Source: an uncultured Sunxiuqinia sp. | GTDB lineage: Bacteria > Bacteroidota > Bacteroidia > Bacteroidales > Prolixibacteraceae | Length of the DNA: 64,000 bases | Direction of reading: 5' to 3' | NCBI RefSeq assembly: GCF_963678245.1 | Contig: NZ_OY782771.1 | Span: forward strand, 248,001 to 312,000 | Shown: piece by piece, positions 9,135 through 18,405 of the stretch | Position numbering within the stretch: the stretch's first letter is position 1 | Layout of the letters: each line of letters starts with the position of its first letter | The notes under the pieces: generated by a model | Told to the model about the DNA's origin: nothing | The model's database searches: none | Seen by the model: the letters and a program-made list of their open reading frames with translations, nothing else | Made by a program: the position numbers and the translations under genes

Positions 9135-9705
9135 AAGCCTGCACCTGATCAGCAGCCTAATAAGGAGTATCCGATATGCCTTTTGATTAAGAGAATGTGC
9201 GAACCCATGGGATCGGGTGGGGGTGAAGATGAAACTCCACCTGACTGTTTTAACATTCACGATTCTTCTTTCTTCAGAATAACGCCAACAGAACTCTGAG
9301 GATAATCGAACATGTTTGAAAACACTCATTCCTATTAATTGCAACAGCTTGTTGAGTTCTTCTTGAAATAAATGTAGTTGTTAAATATAATTACCAGAAG
9401 AACAGACTAGTTACAAACCTTTTTTATATTTTTAAGATCAGTAACAAAAAACTAAATAGGACTTTAAACCTTAATTTTACCTGATGTTAATTTTTTAGAT
9501 TTGAAGAAGAGTTTGCTTTAGAAGCAGGGGGTTTGGAAAAACGAGTACATAAAAATTGCTTGACTTGCTTTCATACAGAAGAATTATTATCGATATAAAA
9601 TTTCTGAATTTTGGCGCAAGAATACTTACAATATATTGAGAACGTCAATTTTTCGGGTTATTATTCGATCGAATATAACAAAGAAAAAACAATAACAGGC
9701 TGAAC
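9135..9705. other. Gene-free upstream region of the CheB-CheR kinase operon
   Basis: No gene is seen in 571 bases. A weak inverted repeat (GGTGG near 9216 with CCACC near 9238) could form a hairpin, but no strong T-run follows it. The right part is very AT-rich and probably holds the promoter of the sensory operon. No clear Bacteroidota -33/-7 pair could be assigned. Confidence 0.4.
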
Positions 9706-12700
9706 ATGGAAAAGAAAGAAATACAAAAAGCAACCGAGGCGGAGTCTTCTCTCGTACCAGCTGAAAATATCCAGGTATTACCCGTTGTAGGGATCGGAGC
9801 TTCAGCCGGAGGTTTGGAAGCATTAGAGCGTTTTTTCGTAAACATACCTTCAAACACGGGTGCTGCTTTTGTAATTATCCAACACCTCGATCCGAACCAT
9901 AAAAGTATTCTTGCCGACTTAATCAAGCGTTATACCAAAATGGAGGTCTTGCAGATTATAGACGGCGTTGAAGTAATGCCAGATACAGTTTATATCATCC
10001 CTCCGGGTTCTGATGTGAGTTTGAAAAACAATAAACTGATATTGAGTTCGCAGCCTCGTCCACGCACCTTACGGTTGCCAATTGATAGTTTTCTCAAATC
10101 GCTGGCGCACGATAAGAAAGACAGAGCCATAGGCATTATATTATCGGGGACGGGGACCGACGGCACGCTGGGAGTAAGAGCAATCAAGTCAGGAAATGGA
10201 ATTGTATTTGTGCAAACACCCGAAAATGCCAAGTACGACGGAATGCCTGTTAGTGCAATTTCCACAGGTTTGGCAGATCATATTCTGGATGCCGACAAAA
10301 TGTCGGAAAAACTACTGAACTATTTAAGCTACGTTACTGATGAAACTGGGAATATACCTATTCCTGAGGAGTATAGTAATAATATCCTAACCAATATATT
10401 TAATTTATTGAGTACAAAAACCGGTCATGATTTTTCGTACTATAAACCCAATACGATTATCCGGCGTATCGAACGTAGGATGAAAATTGCACATGTTACA
10501 AAAATTGAAGATTACATTGCTGTTCTGCAAAAAGACGCAACGGAGTTAGAAACTCTGTTTCATGATTTTTTGATTGGCGTAACAAATTTCTTCAGAGATC
10601 GTGACGCGTTCGAAAAACTTAGCAGCGAAATAATACCTGAACTATTTTCGAAAATCAAGAAAGGTGTCCCCATTCGAATCTGGATTCCCGGTTGCTCCAC
10701 CGGGGAAGAAGCTTATTCGATCGCTATTCTGTTTGAAGAATTCATGGATACACATTCCCTAAACGGTTATAAGGTACAGATTTTTGCGACCGATATTGAT
10801 AGAAACGCGCTTGATAAAGCCAGACAAGCGGTGTATCCCGAGAATATTGCTGCTGATGTCCCGGAACAGTATCTTCAAAAATATTTTACCCTCGAAGATA
10901 AAGTCTATGTCGTAAATAAGCCTTTGCGCGACATCATTGTTTTTGCCGAGCAAAGTGTTGTTAAAGATCCTCCGTTTTCAAAAGTTGATTTAGTTAGTTG
11001 TCGCAATTTGTTAATATATATGTCTAATGAATTGCAGGAGAGAGCTATTTCCACCTTTCATTATGCTCTGAACTCCAGGGGTTACTTATTTTTGGGTTCA
11101 TCAGAAACACTGGGAAAAAACAGAGATATCTTTACTACAAAAGACAAAAAATGGAAGTTATATCAAAAAAACGACGTTGTTCCTAAACGGGATTACGTGA
11201 GTGGGCTGCCTTCGTTTGCTCCTGCCGTAAAAGATAAAGGTAAAATAGAGAAAGTTAGTGCTCCGGAAGACAAAATGACCTTGAAAAGTATAACAGAGAA
11301 CAAAATTATTGAGCATTTTACTCCTGCTGCTGTCTTGGTGAACAACAAACAGGATATTCTTTTTTTTAAAGGCAAAACATCAGCCTATCTCGAGCCAGTA
11401 CAAGGAGTTGCTAATATGAATGTGGTGGAAATGGCAAAACCCGGGATTCGTGTTAAGCTACGTGTTGCATTAAGCAAAGCAATTCGCGAAAACAAAGCAG
11501 TTGTTGAGGAGAAACTTCACCTAAAAACCGATAATACTTACAAGTTTATTAATATCCATATACAGCCTGTTAAGCCTAAAAGCGAAGAGTCGAACTTGTT
11601 TTTGATTGTATTTGAAGATATTACCGAGACGGAAATGTTTTTAAGTGATGATATGCACGACTTTAGCAACAAGGATGTCAATTATATTGAAACGTTGGAG
11701 CTGGAATTGAAGCAGACAAAAGAATATCTGCAATCGGTAATCGAACAATCCGAAACAACGAACGAAGAATTAAAGGCGGCCAACGAAGAGCTGCAATCGT
11801 CGAACGAAGAGCTGCAAAGTACCAACGAAGAGTTGGAGACATCAAAAGAAGAATTACAATCAATCAACGAGGAACTCATTACGGTAAATACCGAGCATCA
11901 GAATAAAATTGCTGAACTCTCGGATTTAAATAATGATGTTAACAATCTGCTCACGAATACCGAGATCGCCACAATTTTTCTGGACGTGGATTTAAAAATA
12001 AAGAAGTTTACCCCCAAAGTAACTGAATTTATAAACTTAATTGCGGGCGACATTAACCGGCCCATTGAAGATTTTGTTACAAAATTAAATTATCCCGATT
12101 TTAAAGAAGACATAGAGCATGTTGTAAATACTTTAAACACCGTAGAGAAAGAGATTGACAGTACTCAGAAGAGTTACATTTGCCGGATGATGCCTTATCG
12201 AACACTTGATAATGTCGTAACCGGGGTCGTCATCACGTTTGTAGATGTAACCAGATTAAAAGCAGCCGAAAAGGAACTAATTCAGGCCAAAGAGCATGCT
12301 GAAGAGAATGAAATCAGGTTGATACTAGCTCAGGATTTAAACAACGCAGGAACCTGGGATTGGAATATCGAAACCAATTCATTCTATTGGTCGGATGAGT
12401 TTTTAAAGCTCTTTGGAATGTCGAAAGAAACTGAAGCCGGTTTCGATGCATGGCACAAGGTGATACACCCTGACGATCTTGAATTGGCTTCGAAAAAAAT
12501 AGAGGAAAGCTTAAAGAACAATACCGAACTAATAAGCAATTACAGAATTATTCTTCCTAATGGCGACATTCGCTGGATCAAATCCGCAGGGAGCACAATT
12601 TATGAAAACGATAAACCTAGAAGAATGATCGGCTTATGCTTCGATATTACTGATGTTAAGCAAGCTGAGGCCGATTTAATCAGTGCAAAAGATCGTATTG

Positions 12701-14238
12701 AAACAAGTGAAAAGAAATACCGACAACTTTTTCAAAACTCACCCGACTCAGTTATTGTCCACGACTTGGAAATGAATATCATTGACGTTAATGATAGAGC
12801 CACTGCGGAGTTTGGTTATTCGAGGGAGGAATTTCTTCAGAAAAAAGTGTTCGACTTGCATCCAAAAGAAGAGCTTCCCAATTCGGAAGACGTTTTGGAC
12901 ACGATGAAAAAGAAAGAATCTTTATTAGTCGAGACAAAGTTTCATAGAAAAGATGGATCGCTTTTTCTGGCCGAAGCGACACCATGTAAATACTTGCTTG
13001 AAGGAAAAGAGATTATTCAGGTTGTGATACGAAATATTACAAAACTGAAAGAAGCCGAAACCAAAATGATTCAGGCTAAAGAAAAAGCTGAGAAAAGCGA
13101 AAAGTACCTTCGTGATATTATCAACAATATTGGCGATCCCATTTTCGTAAAAGACGATAAAAGCAGGTTACTCATGGTTAATAGTGCTTTTTGTGAAATC
13201 TTCGGTATTTCAGAAGTTGACGTAATTGGAAAAACACTTGCCGAAGATGTTGCTCTGGAAGAACAAGCAGGTTTTCTAAAAATTGATAAGCAGGTTATTG
13301 CAACCGGGCAAGAGAATATAACAGAAGAATCGCTTACTGTAAGAGGAGGTGAAATGAAAACAATCTCGACCAGAAAAACTCGTTTTATTGATGCCAAAGG
13401 CAATAAATATCTTATCGGTGTAATTCGTGACATCACCAAACGGAAACAAGCTGAATTGGAGTTGACGAATGCCAAAGAACAAGCCGAGAAAAGCGAGCAA
13501 TCGCTTTTAAAAAATGAGGCACGATTAAAGGAAGTGAACGCGACCAAGGATAAATTCTTTTCAATTATAGCACACGATTTAAAAAGTCCGTTTAACTCAA
13601 TTATTGGTTTTAGCGAAATGTTGAATCGAAATGCCTTGACGTATTCGCCCGAAAAAGTTCAGAAATTGTCCGGAGTGGTTTATCAGTCATCAACACTGGC
13701 ATTCAAACTATTGGATAATTTGCTGGAATGGTCAAGATTACAATCCGGAGCAATCGAACCTGATTATGTAAAAGTTAAGCCTTCCGACTTAATTGATGAA
13801 GTTAATTTAATTAAGCAACCTATTGCCAATTCAAAAAATATTCGACTACAATCTGTAATCAACGCTGACGATTTAATATTGGCCGATAAGGAGATGGTGA
13901 AAACAGTACTTCGGAATTTAATTTCCAACGCTTTGAAATTCACCCATCCGGAAGGAATCGTGAAAATTGAAACTCAAAGCAGTGGAAATGACATGCTGTT
14001 TATGGTATCAGATACCGGTATTGGTATTGAGAGCAAACACCTCGACAAAGTGTTTGAACTCGACAACAAATTATCGGGGACTGGTACTGCCAATGAGAAA
14101 GGAACCGGGTTGGGCTTAATACTTTGTGCGGAATTTATAAAGTTGCTCCATGGCAAAATTTGGGTAGAGAGCGAATTGGGAGTTGGAAGCCGGTTTTATT
14201 TCACAATCCCTAAAACTGAACGTGCTTATGAAAAGTAA
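9706..14238 (+). CDS. CheB-CheR fusion sensor histidine kinase with several PAS domains
   Basis: The 1510-residue protein contains, in order, several domains. A CheB methylesterase domain comes first (about 25-215), with the full Ser33 (GASAGG), His60 (QHLDP) and Asp152 (GTDGT) triad. A CheR methyltransferase domain follows (about 230-490; NFFRD, PGCSTGEEAYS, VSCRNLLIYM). Next is a long coiled coil of EELQS/T-NEEL repeats (about 655-735), then four PAS-like domains (about 745-1255). A HisKA domain carries the phospho-acceptor His1290 in AHDLKSPFNSI. A HATPase ends the protein (ISNALKF, DTGIGI, GTGLGL). It has no receiver domain and no transmembrane segment, so it is probably a cytosolic sensor. 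The next gene overlaps its end, suggesting coupled translation. Confidence 0.93.
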   Translation: MEKKEIQKATEAESSLVPAENIQVLPVVGIGASAGGLEALERFFVNIPSNTGAAFVIIQHLDPNHKSILADLIKRYTKMEVLQIIDGVEVMPDTVYIIPPGSDVSLKNNKLILSSQPRPRTLRLPIDSFLKSLAHDKKDRAIGIILSGTGTDGTLGVRAIKSGNGIVFVQTPENAKYDGMPVSAISTGLADHILDADKMSEKLLNYLSYVTDETGNIPIPEEYSNNILTNIFNLLSTKTGHDFSYYKPNTIIRRIERRMKIAHVTKIEDYIAVLQKDATELETLFHDFLIGVTNFFRDRDAFEKLSSEIIPELFSKIKKGVPIRIWIPGCSTGEEAYSIAILFEEFMDTHSLNGYKVQIFATDIDRNALDKARQAVYPENIAADVPEQYLQKYFTLEDKVYVVNKPLRDIIVFAEQSVVKDPPFSKVDLVSCRNLLIYMSNELQERAISTFHYALNSRGYLFLGSSETLGKNRDIFTTKDKKWKLYQKNDVVPKRDYVSGLPSFAPAVKDKGKIEKVSAPEDKMTLKSITENKIIEHFTPAAVLVNNKQDILFFKGKTSAYLEPVQGVANMNVVEMAKPGIRVKLRVALSKAIRENKAVVEEKLHLKTDNTYKFINIHIQPVKPKSEESNLFLIVFEDITETEMFLSDDMHDFSNKDVNYIETLELELKQTKEYLQSVIEQSETTNEELKAANEELQSSNEELQSTNEELETSKEELQSINEELITVNTEHQNKIAELSDLNNDVNNLLTNTEIATIFLDVDLKIKKFTPKVTEFINLIAGDINRPIEDFVTKLNYPDFKEDIEHVVNTLNTVEKEIDSTQKSYICRMMPYRTLDNVVTGVVITFVDVTRLKAAEKELIQAKEHAEENEIRLILAQDLNNAGTWDWNIETNSFYWSDEFLKLFGMSKETEAGFDAWHKVIHPDDLELASKKIEESLKNNTELISNYRIILPNGDIRWIKSAGSTIYENDKPRRMIGLCFDITDVKQAEADLISAKDRIETSEKKYRQLFQNSPDSVIVHDLEMNIIDVNDRATAEFGYSREEFLQKKVFDLHPKEELPNSEDVLDTMKKKESLLVETKFHRKDGSLFLAEATPCKYLLEGKEIIQVVIRNITKLKEAETKMIQAKEKAEKSEKYLRDIINNIGDPIFVKDDKSRLLMVNSAFCEIFGISEVDVIGKTLAEDVALEEQAGFLKIDKQVIATGQENITEESLTVRGGEMKTISTRKTRFIDAKGNKYLIGVIRDITKRKQAELELTNAKEQAEKSEQSLLKNEARLKEVNATKDKFFSIIAHDLKSPFNSIIGFSEMLNRNALTYSPEKVQKLSGVVYQSSTLAFKLLDNLLEWSRLQSGAIEPDYVKVKPSDLIDEVNLIKQPIANSKNIRLQSVINADDLILADKEMVKTVLRNLISNALKFTHPEGIVKIETQSSGNDMLFMVSDTGIGIESKHLDKVFELDNKLSGTGTANEKGTGLGLILCAEFIKLLHGKIWVESELGVGSRFYFTIPKTERAYEK

Positions 14239-16663
14239 GAAGTTGAGAAAAGAGGCAGAGCAATTGGCTTCAGATAAATACGCCGACATTGCGAATTTGT
14301 CGGCTCACGACATACAGAAAATTGTCTATGAGCTGGAAGTACACCGGATTGAGCTTGAAATGCAGAATGATGAACTAAGAAGTTTTCAAAAAGAGCTGGA
14401 AGACGAAAGGGCAAACTTTGCCGACTTATACAATCACGCACCGGTAGGCTATATTTCAATTGACAAAAACCAACTGGTTTTGCAGGCAAATGAAACAATC
14501 GCGAGTATGCTTCAGTGTTCCAGGGAGACCTTTGAAAATCAGAAAATAACCAATTTCGTACACTGGGACGACAAAGATCGTTTTTATCTGTTTATTCGAA
14601 ACATCCAGAAAAAGGGAGAACCGAGATCTTGTCAATTAAGACTGAATACACCAAAGAGCAAATGTGTTTATGCAAATTTAGAAGCGAATCTGAAAAAAGA
14701 CAATTACATACGCATCGCTATTACCAATATTACTAATCTAGTTGAAGCTCAACGAAGAGCCGAAGAAAGCGAGAAGTTTCTTAATCTTACCGGAGAAATC
14801 TCAAAAGTGGGCGGCTGGCGATTAGATTTGAAATCGAATCAGGTAATTTGGAGTCGAACAACAGGAAGGATTCATGAATTGCCGGATGATTTTATCCCAA
14901 GTCTTGATGAAGCCATCTCCTATTATCATGAGGAAGATCAAACATTGGTAAGGAATAGCGTAGAGAAAGCGATAAAAGAAGGAGTGGCTTATGAATTTGA
15001 AGCTCGCCTAATTACTGCAAAAGGAAATTTGGTGTGGGTGAATGCCATTGGTAAACCAGAAATGCGAGATGGAAAATGTATCGGAATGTCGGGATCATTC
15101 CAGGATATTACCGAACGAAAGAAAGCACAGGAAGCATTACTCAGAAGTGAAAAAGAATTTCGCTTATTAGCAGAATCCATGCCCCAAATTGTATGGATTA
15201 CGCTTCCTGATGGGATGAACATCTATTTCAATAAACAATGGGTAGATTATACCGGATTAAGTTTGGAAGAAAGCTACGGCGACGGCTGGAATATACCCTT
15301 CCACCCTGACGATCAGAAACGTGCATGGAATGCATGGAATACTGCAGTTAAAAACAATGATAATTATTCTATTGAGTGCCGGTTGCAAAGGAAGGATGGA
15401 GAGTATTTTTGGTGGTTAGTTCGAGGAGTCCCTATCCTTGATGAAAAGGGAGATATTGTAAAGTGGTTTGGGACATGCACAGATATACAGAGCATTAAAG
15501 ATTCAGAGAAAGAACTTCTACAAGCCAAAGAAAAAGCAGAAGAAAGCACCCGCCTAAAATCAGCCTTTCTCGCTAACATGAGTCATGAGATTCGGACACC
15601 CATGAATGGCATTCTGGGTTTTACAAGCCTTCTGAAAAACCCAAAACTTACTGGTAAACAGAAAGAAAGATTTATTGACATTATTGAAAAAAGTGGACAC
15701 CGCATGCTAAGTACCATTAACGACATTGTTGATATCTCAAAAATTGAATCGGGGCAAGTTGAGGTTAAAATTTCTGAGATTAATTTGAACAATCAATTGG
15801 AAGAACTTTATGAATTTTTCCTGCCCGAAACGAAAAAAAAGAACCTCCGGTTTTCCATTGCAAATCGGCCTACTGACCAACAAGCTAGTTTTAAATCAGA
15901 TAAAGAGAAGATAAATTCGATACTCACCAACTTCATCAAAAACGCAATAAAATACACTCATGTCGGCAGTATTGAGTTTGGCTATTCGATCAATAAAAAA
16001 AACAACGATACGAAACTCGAGTTTTATGTGACGGATACAGGTATCGGCATTCCAAAGGAAAGACAGGAAGCCATATTTAATCGTTTTGTTCAAGCCGATA
16101 TCGAAGATAAAAACGTTTATCAAGGATCAGGATTGGGATTGGCTATTTCGAAAGCTTATGCCGAAATGTTAGGTGGATATATTTGGGTGGAAAGTGTGGA
16201 AGGAGTCGGTTCTCAGTTTTACTTTACAATTCCTTACGAAACAAACAACAACGAAATTGATGAAAAGAACACGATAGGTTCGAAAAAACAACCAGCTGTA
16301 AAAAGTGGATTAAAAGTACTTATTGTTGACGATGACGAGCTTGTTGTGATGTACTTAGAGGCCGTGCTTCAGAAATATAAAGAAGAGGTGATAATTGCAA
16401 AAACGGGGACTGAAGCCGTGGAGATGTGCCGTAATAATTCGGAACTAGACATCGTTCTAATGGATATTAAAATGCCTGGCATAGATGGATACGAGGCAAC
16501 GCGACGAATACGTGAATTCAACAAAGACATATTTATCTTAGCGCAAACAGCCTACGCACAATCGGAGGATCGGGAAAAGGCAATTGAAGCAGGATGCGAT
16601 GAGTATATTTCGAAGCCAATAAACCAAACAAAATTGATGGAAATTATATCGAATCGTTTTTAG
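14228..16663 (+). CDS. PAS-domain hybrid histidine kinase with C-terminal receiver
   Basis: The frame is open further upstream. I choose the ATG at 14228 because it gives an 11-base overlap with the preceding kinase and begins at a charged coiled-coil start (MKSKKLRKEAEQ). The 811-residue product has an N-terminal coil and three PAS/PAC domains (about 55-430). A HisKA domain follows, with His453 in MSHEIRTPMNGILGF. The HATPase has KNAIKYT, DTGIGIP and GSGLGLAI. A CheY-like receiver (about 695-811) carries the phospho-acceptor Asp746 in LMDIKMPG. There is no membrane segment. It most likely works in one phosphorelay with the CheB-CheR kinase, which lacks a receiver. The output partner is not encoded next to it. 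Confidence 0.92.
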   Translation: MKSKKLRKEAEQLASDKYADIANLSAHDIQKIVYELEVHRIELEMQNDELRSFQKELEDERANFADLYNHAPVGYISIDKNQLVLQANETIASMLQCSRETFENQKITNFVHWDDKDRFYLFIRNIQKKGEPRSCQLRLNTPKSKCVYANLEANLKKDNYIRIAITNITNLVEAQRRAEESEKFLNLTGEISKVGGWRLDLKSNQVIWSRTTGRIHELPDDFIPSLDEAISYYHEEDQTLVRNSVEKAIKEGVAYEFEARLITAKGNLVWVNAIGKPEMRDGKCIGMSGSFQDITERKKAQEALLRSEKEFRLLAESMPQIVWITLPDGMNIYFNKQWVDYTGLSLEESYGDGWNIPFHPDDQKRAWNAWNTAVKNNDNYSIECRLQRKDGEYFWWLVRGVPILDEKGDIVKWFGTCTDIQSIKDSEKELLQAKEKAEESTRLKSAFLANMSHEIRTPMNGILGFTSLLKNPKLTGKQKERFIDIIEKSGHRMLSTINDIVDISKIESGQVEVKISEINLNNQLEELYEFFLPETKKKNLRFSIANRPTDQQASFKSDKEKINSILTNFIKNAIKYTHVGSIEFGYSINKKNNDTKLEFYVTDTGIGIPKERQEAIFNRFVQADIEDKNVYQGSGLGLAISKAYAEMLGGYIWVESVEGVGSQFYFTIPYETNNNEIDEKNTIGSKKQPAVKSGLKVLIVDDDELVVMYLEAVLQKYKEEVIIAKTGTEAVEMCRNNSELDIVLMDIKMPGIDGYEATRRIREFNKDIFILAQTAYAQSEDREKAIEAGCDEYISKPINQTKLMEIISNRF

Positions 16664-16919
16664 ATGTACAATCGTTTCTACAGAATAAAGCCGAATTGTG
16701 CTTGAAGCGGAGTGCAGTTTGTTCGTAAAGGTGTTTATGTAAAAAAAACAGGGAGTCGTTTGTCAGCGTCAGCGGAGAATGAATCGAGATAGTATTTACG
16801 AAAATGAATCTGGTTAATAAGTTTTGACCGGGCTCAGTAGCGACAAGTAGGGTACTGGCAAAGCATCATTGCTCAATGAGGTTTAAGTTTTTCAGCCGAA
16901 ACTAATCATCAACCTTTTG

Positions 16920-17591
16920 CTATCGTAATTTTCCATGCACAACTTCCAATTCGCTACTTAAAGCTTCCAATTCTCTTTCGTTTTCTTCCCACTTAACATT
17001 TTTTCGAATTCGACTAAGGCTTTGTTGTGTAACTCCGATGTAAGAGGCAATATCCTCTAACTTGGCCTTAAGAGCCACACTTGAGTATTCTTTAAGAAAG
17101 TGTTTATACCTTTGCTGGGCATCTAAAGTACGCAATAAGGCCTGCTTGTAGTGTGTCATTCCTAAATAGTTGACAACACCAACAGCACAAAATTTAGTGA
17201 GATCAATATCGTTAAAGAGCATCTTCACAAAAGGATTGCGGGGAAGTTCGATAAAATCACATTCGGTTATGGTTTCCAATGTAATGCGGGAAGGGGTGCT
17301 ATTTAGCAAAGAGACCGTTTCTGACAAGATAATAGGAGCTACCCGAAAATCATAAACAAATGTTTTGTCATTATAGTGATCTTCACACTTTACAATGCCT
17401 TTTCCCAGGAAACGAACAGCGCTTTCTACCTCCATATAATCCAACAGGCGGACTCCTTTTTTCACCCTCCAGAAGTTCATGATGCTGCACATCTTATCCC
17501 ACGAAGAGTCAGAAATAGGACTCGTTGAATTGATAAACACCTGAAGTTGGTCGCAATAGTGGGGGTAATCTTCTTTGTTTAGAGGTTGCAT
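16920..17591 (-). CDS. Crp/Fnr-family transcription regulator
   Basis: The 223-residue protein has a cyclic-nucleotide-binding-like beta barrel (about residues 25-125). A dimer helix follows, and the C-terminal helix-turn-helix contains KLEDIASYIGVTQQSLSRIRK (about 180-200), which is the normal Crp/Fnr arrangement in Bacteroidota. No iron-sulfur cysteine cluster is evident, so the ligand is unknown. It is transcribed away from the lipoprotein pair at 17989-20244, across a 397-base spacer with a perfect palindrome, and may control that pair. Confidence 0.85.
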   Translation of the reverse strand: MQPLNKEDYPHYCDQLQVFINSTSPISDSSWDKMCSIMNFWRVKKGVRLLDYMEVESAVRFLGKGIVKCEDHYNDKTFVYDFRVAPIILSETVSLLNSTPSRITLETITECDFIELPRNPFVKMLFNDIDLTKFCAVGVVNYLGMTHYKQALLRTLDAQQRYKHFLKEYSSVALKAKLEDIASYIGVTQQSLSRIRKNVKWEENERELEALSSELEVVHGKLR

Positions 17592-17988
17592 GTTTAAAGT
17601 CGGCGATGATTGTTATACGATATATACTCTATCACAAAATTAACTTTTCCTTTGTAAGATTACCATTCATTTAAAACTTTGTAAACATACCTCTCCATCA
17701 TAATGAATCAGTTTTGAATCATTCAACTGGCAATTACTTACATCACACGCATAAAACAGACCCATCAGGGAATCTCAAAAAGTACAAAATATGTTAATAA
17801 ATATCCTCAAGTATGCTTTTGTTAAATCAATATAGACAAAGAATTTGCTCCTTCTGTTCCAGGAAGCCTACTATTAATCCTTCTAATAAATAGAACCAAT
17901 CCTATCTATTTCATTATTTTTTACCATATGGTAAATGCCAGTAAGTTTCTTTGTGCTATTTTGCAGCATCAACTAAATTATATTAAAT
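17592..17988. other. Divergent promoter region between Crp/Fnr regulator and lipoprotein pair
   Basis: The 397-base spacer between divergent genes has no reading frame of note. It is AT-rich and contains one outstanding element, the palindrome at 17920-17935. Promoters for both directions should lie here. Confidence 0.5.
17920..17935. promoter_or_regulatory. Perfect 16 bp palindrome, candidate operator
   Basis: TTTACCATATGGTAAA is a perfect palindrome centred about 62 bases upstream of the ATG at 17989. Its size and two-fold symmetry fit a dimeric regulator such as the Crp/Fnr protein encoded divergently at 16920-17591. The link between the two is inference. Confidence 0.5.
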
Positions 17989-18366
17989 ATGAAAAAACTA
18001 AAAATCGGATTATTGTTGGGATTATTTTTTTTACAGTTCAGCTGTACGAAAACGGAGTATGTGGAATCGAATCCTCAATTAGTTATCAATGTGATAAGTG
18101 AGTATTTGGTTCCGGTGCAGGGCGCAAATGTTACACTGTACAACACCGAAGATGATTTGTATCTAAAAGTAGATCCAATAATAACTCTTCAAACAGACCA
18201 GACCGGTCAAGTATTTTTCGAAGAGCTGAAAGAACAACGGTACTACTTTTATGCAGAGAAGGATGGCTTAGACAACACCAGCGACGTAGCTGCCACAAAA
18301 GAAACGATACAATCAGGACAGCGATTCGAAGTAGTGGTCAAAATTGACACACCTATAAACTATTAA
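17989..18366 (+). CDS. Small lipoprotein with a carboxypeptidase regulatory-like fold
   Basis: The 125-residue protein has a lipoprotein signal ending in LQFSC (Cys19). One small beta-sandwich-like domain follows, with the pattern VQGANVTLYNTEDD, TDQTGQVFFEEL and YYFYAEKDG. This resembles carboxypeptidase regulatory-like (peptidase-associated) domains that decorate Bacteroidota outer-membrane proteins. It is probably anchored in the outer membrane. The next lipoprotein gene follows after 39 bases and is surely co-transcribed. Confidence 0.65.
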   Translation: MKKLKIGLLLGLFFLQFSCTKTEYVESNPQLVINVISEYLVPVQGANVTLYNTEDDLYLKVDPIITLQTDQTGQVFFEELKEQRYYFYAEKDGLDNTSDVAATKETIQSGQRFEVVVKIDTPINY

Positions 18367-18405
18367 TTACCTGCTAAAAATCATCTAACGACAAAAAAGT
18401 TTAAT

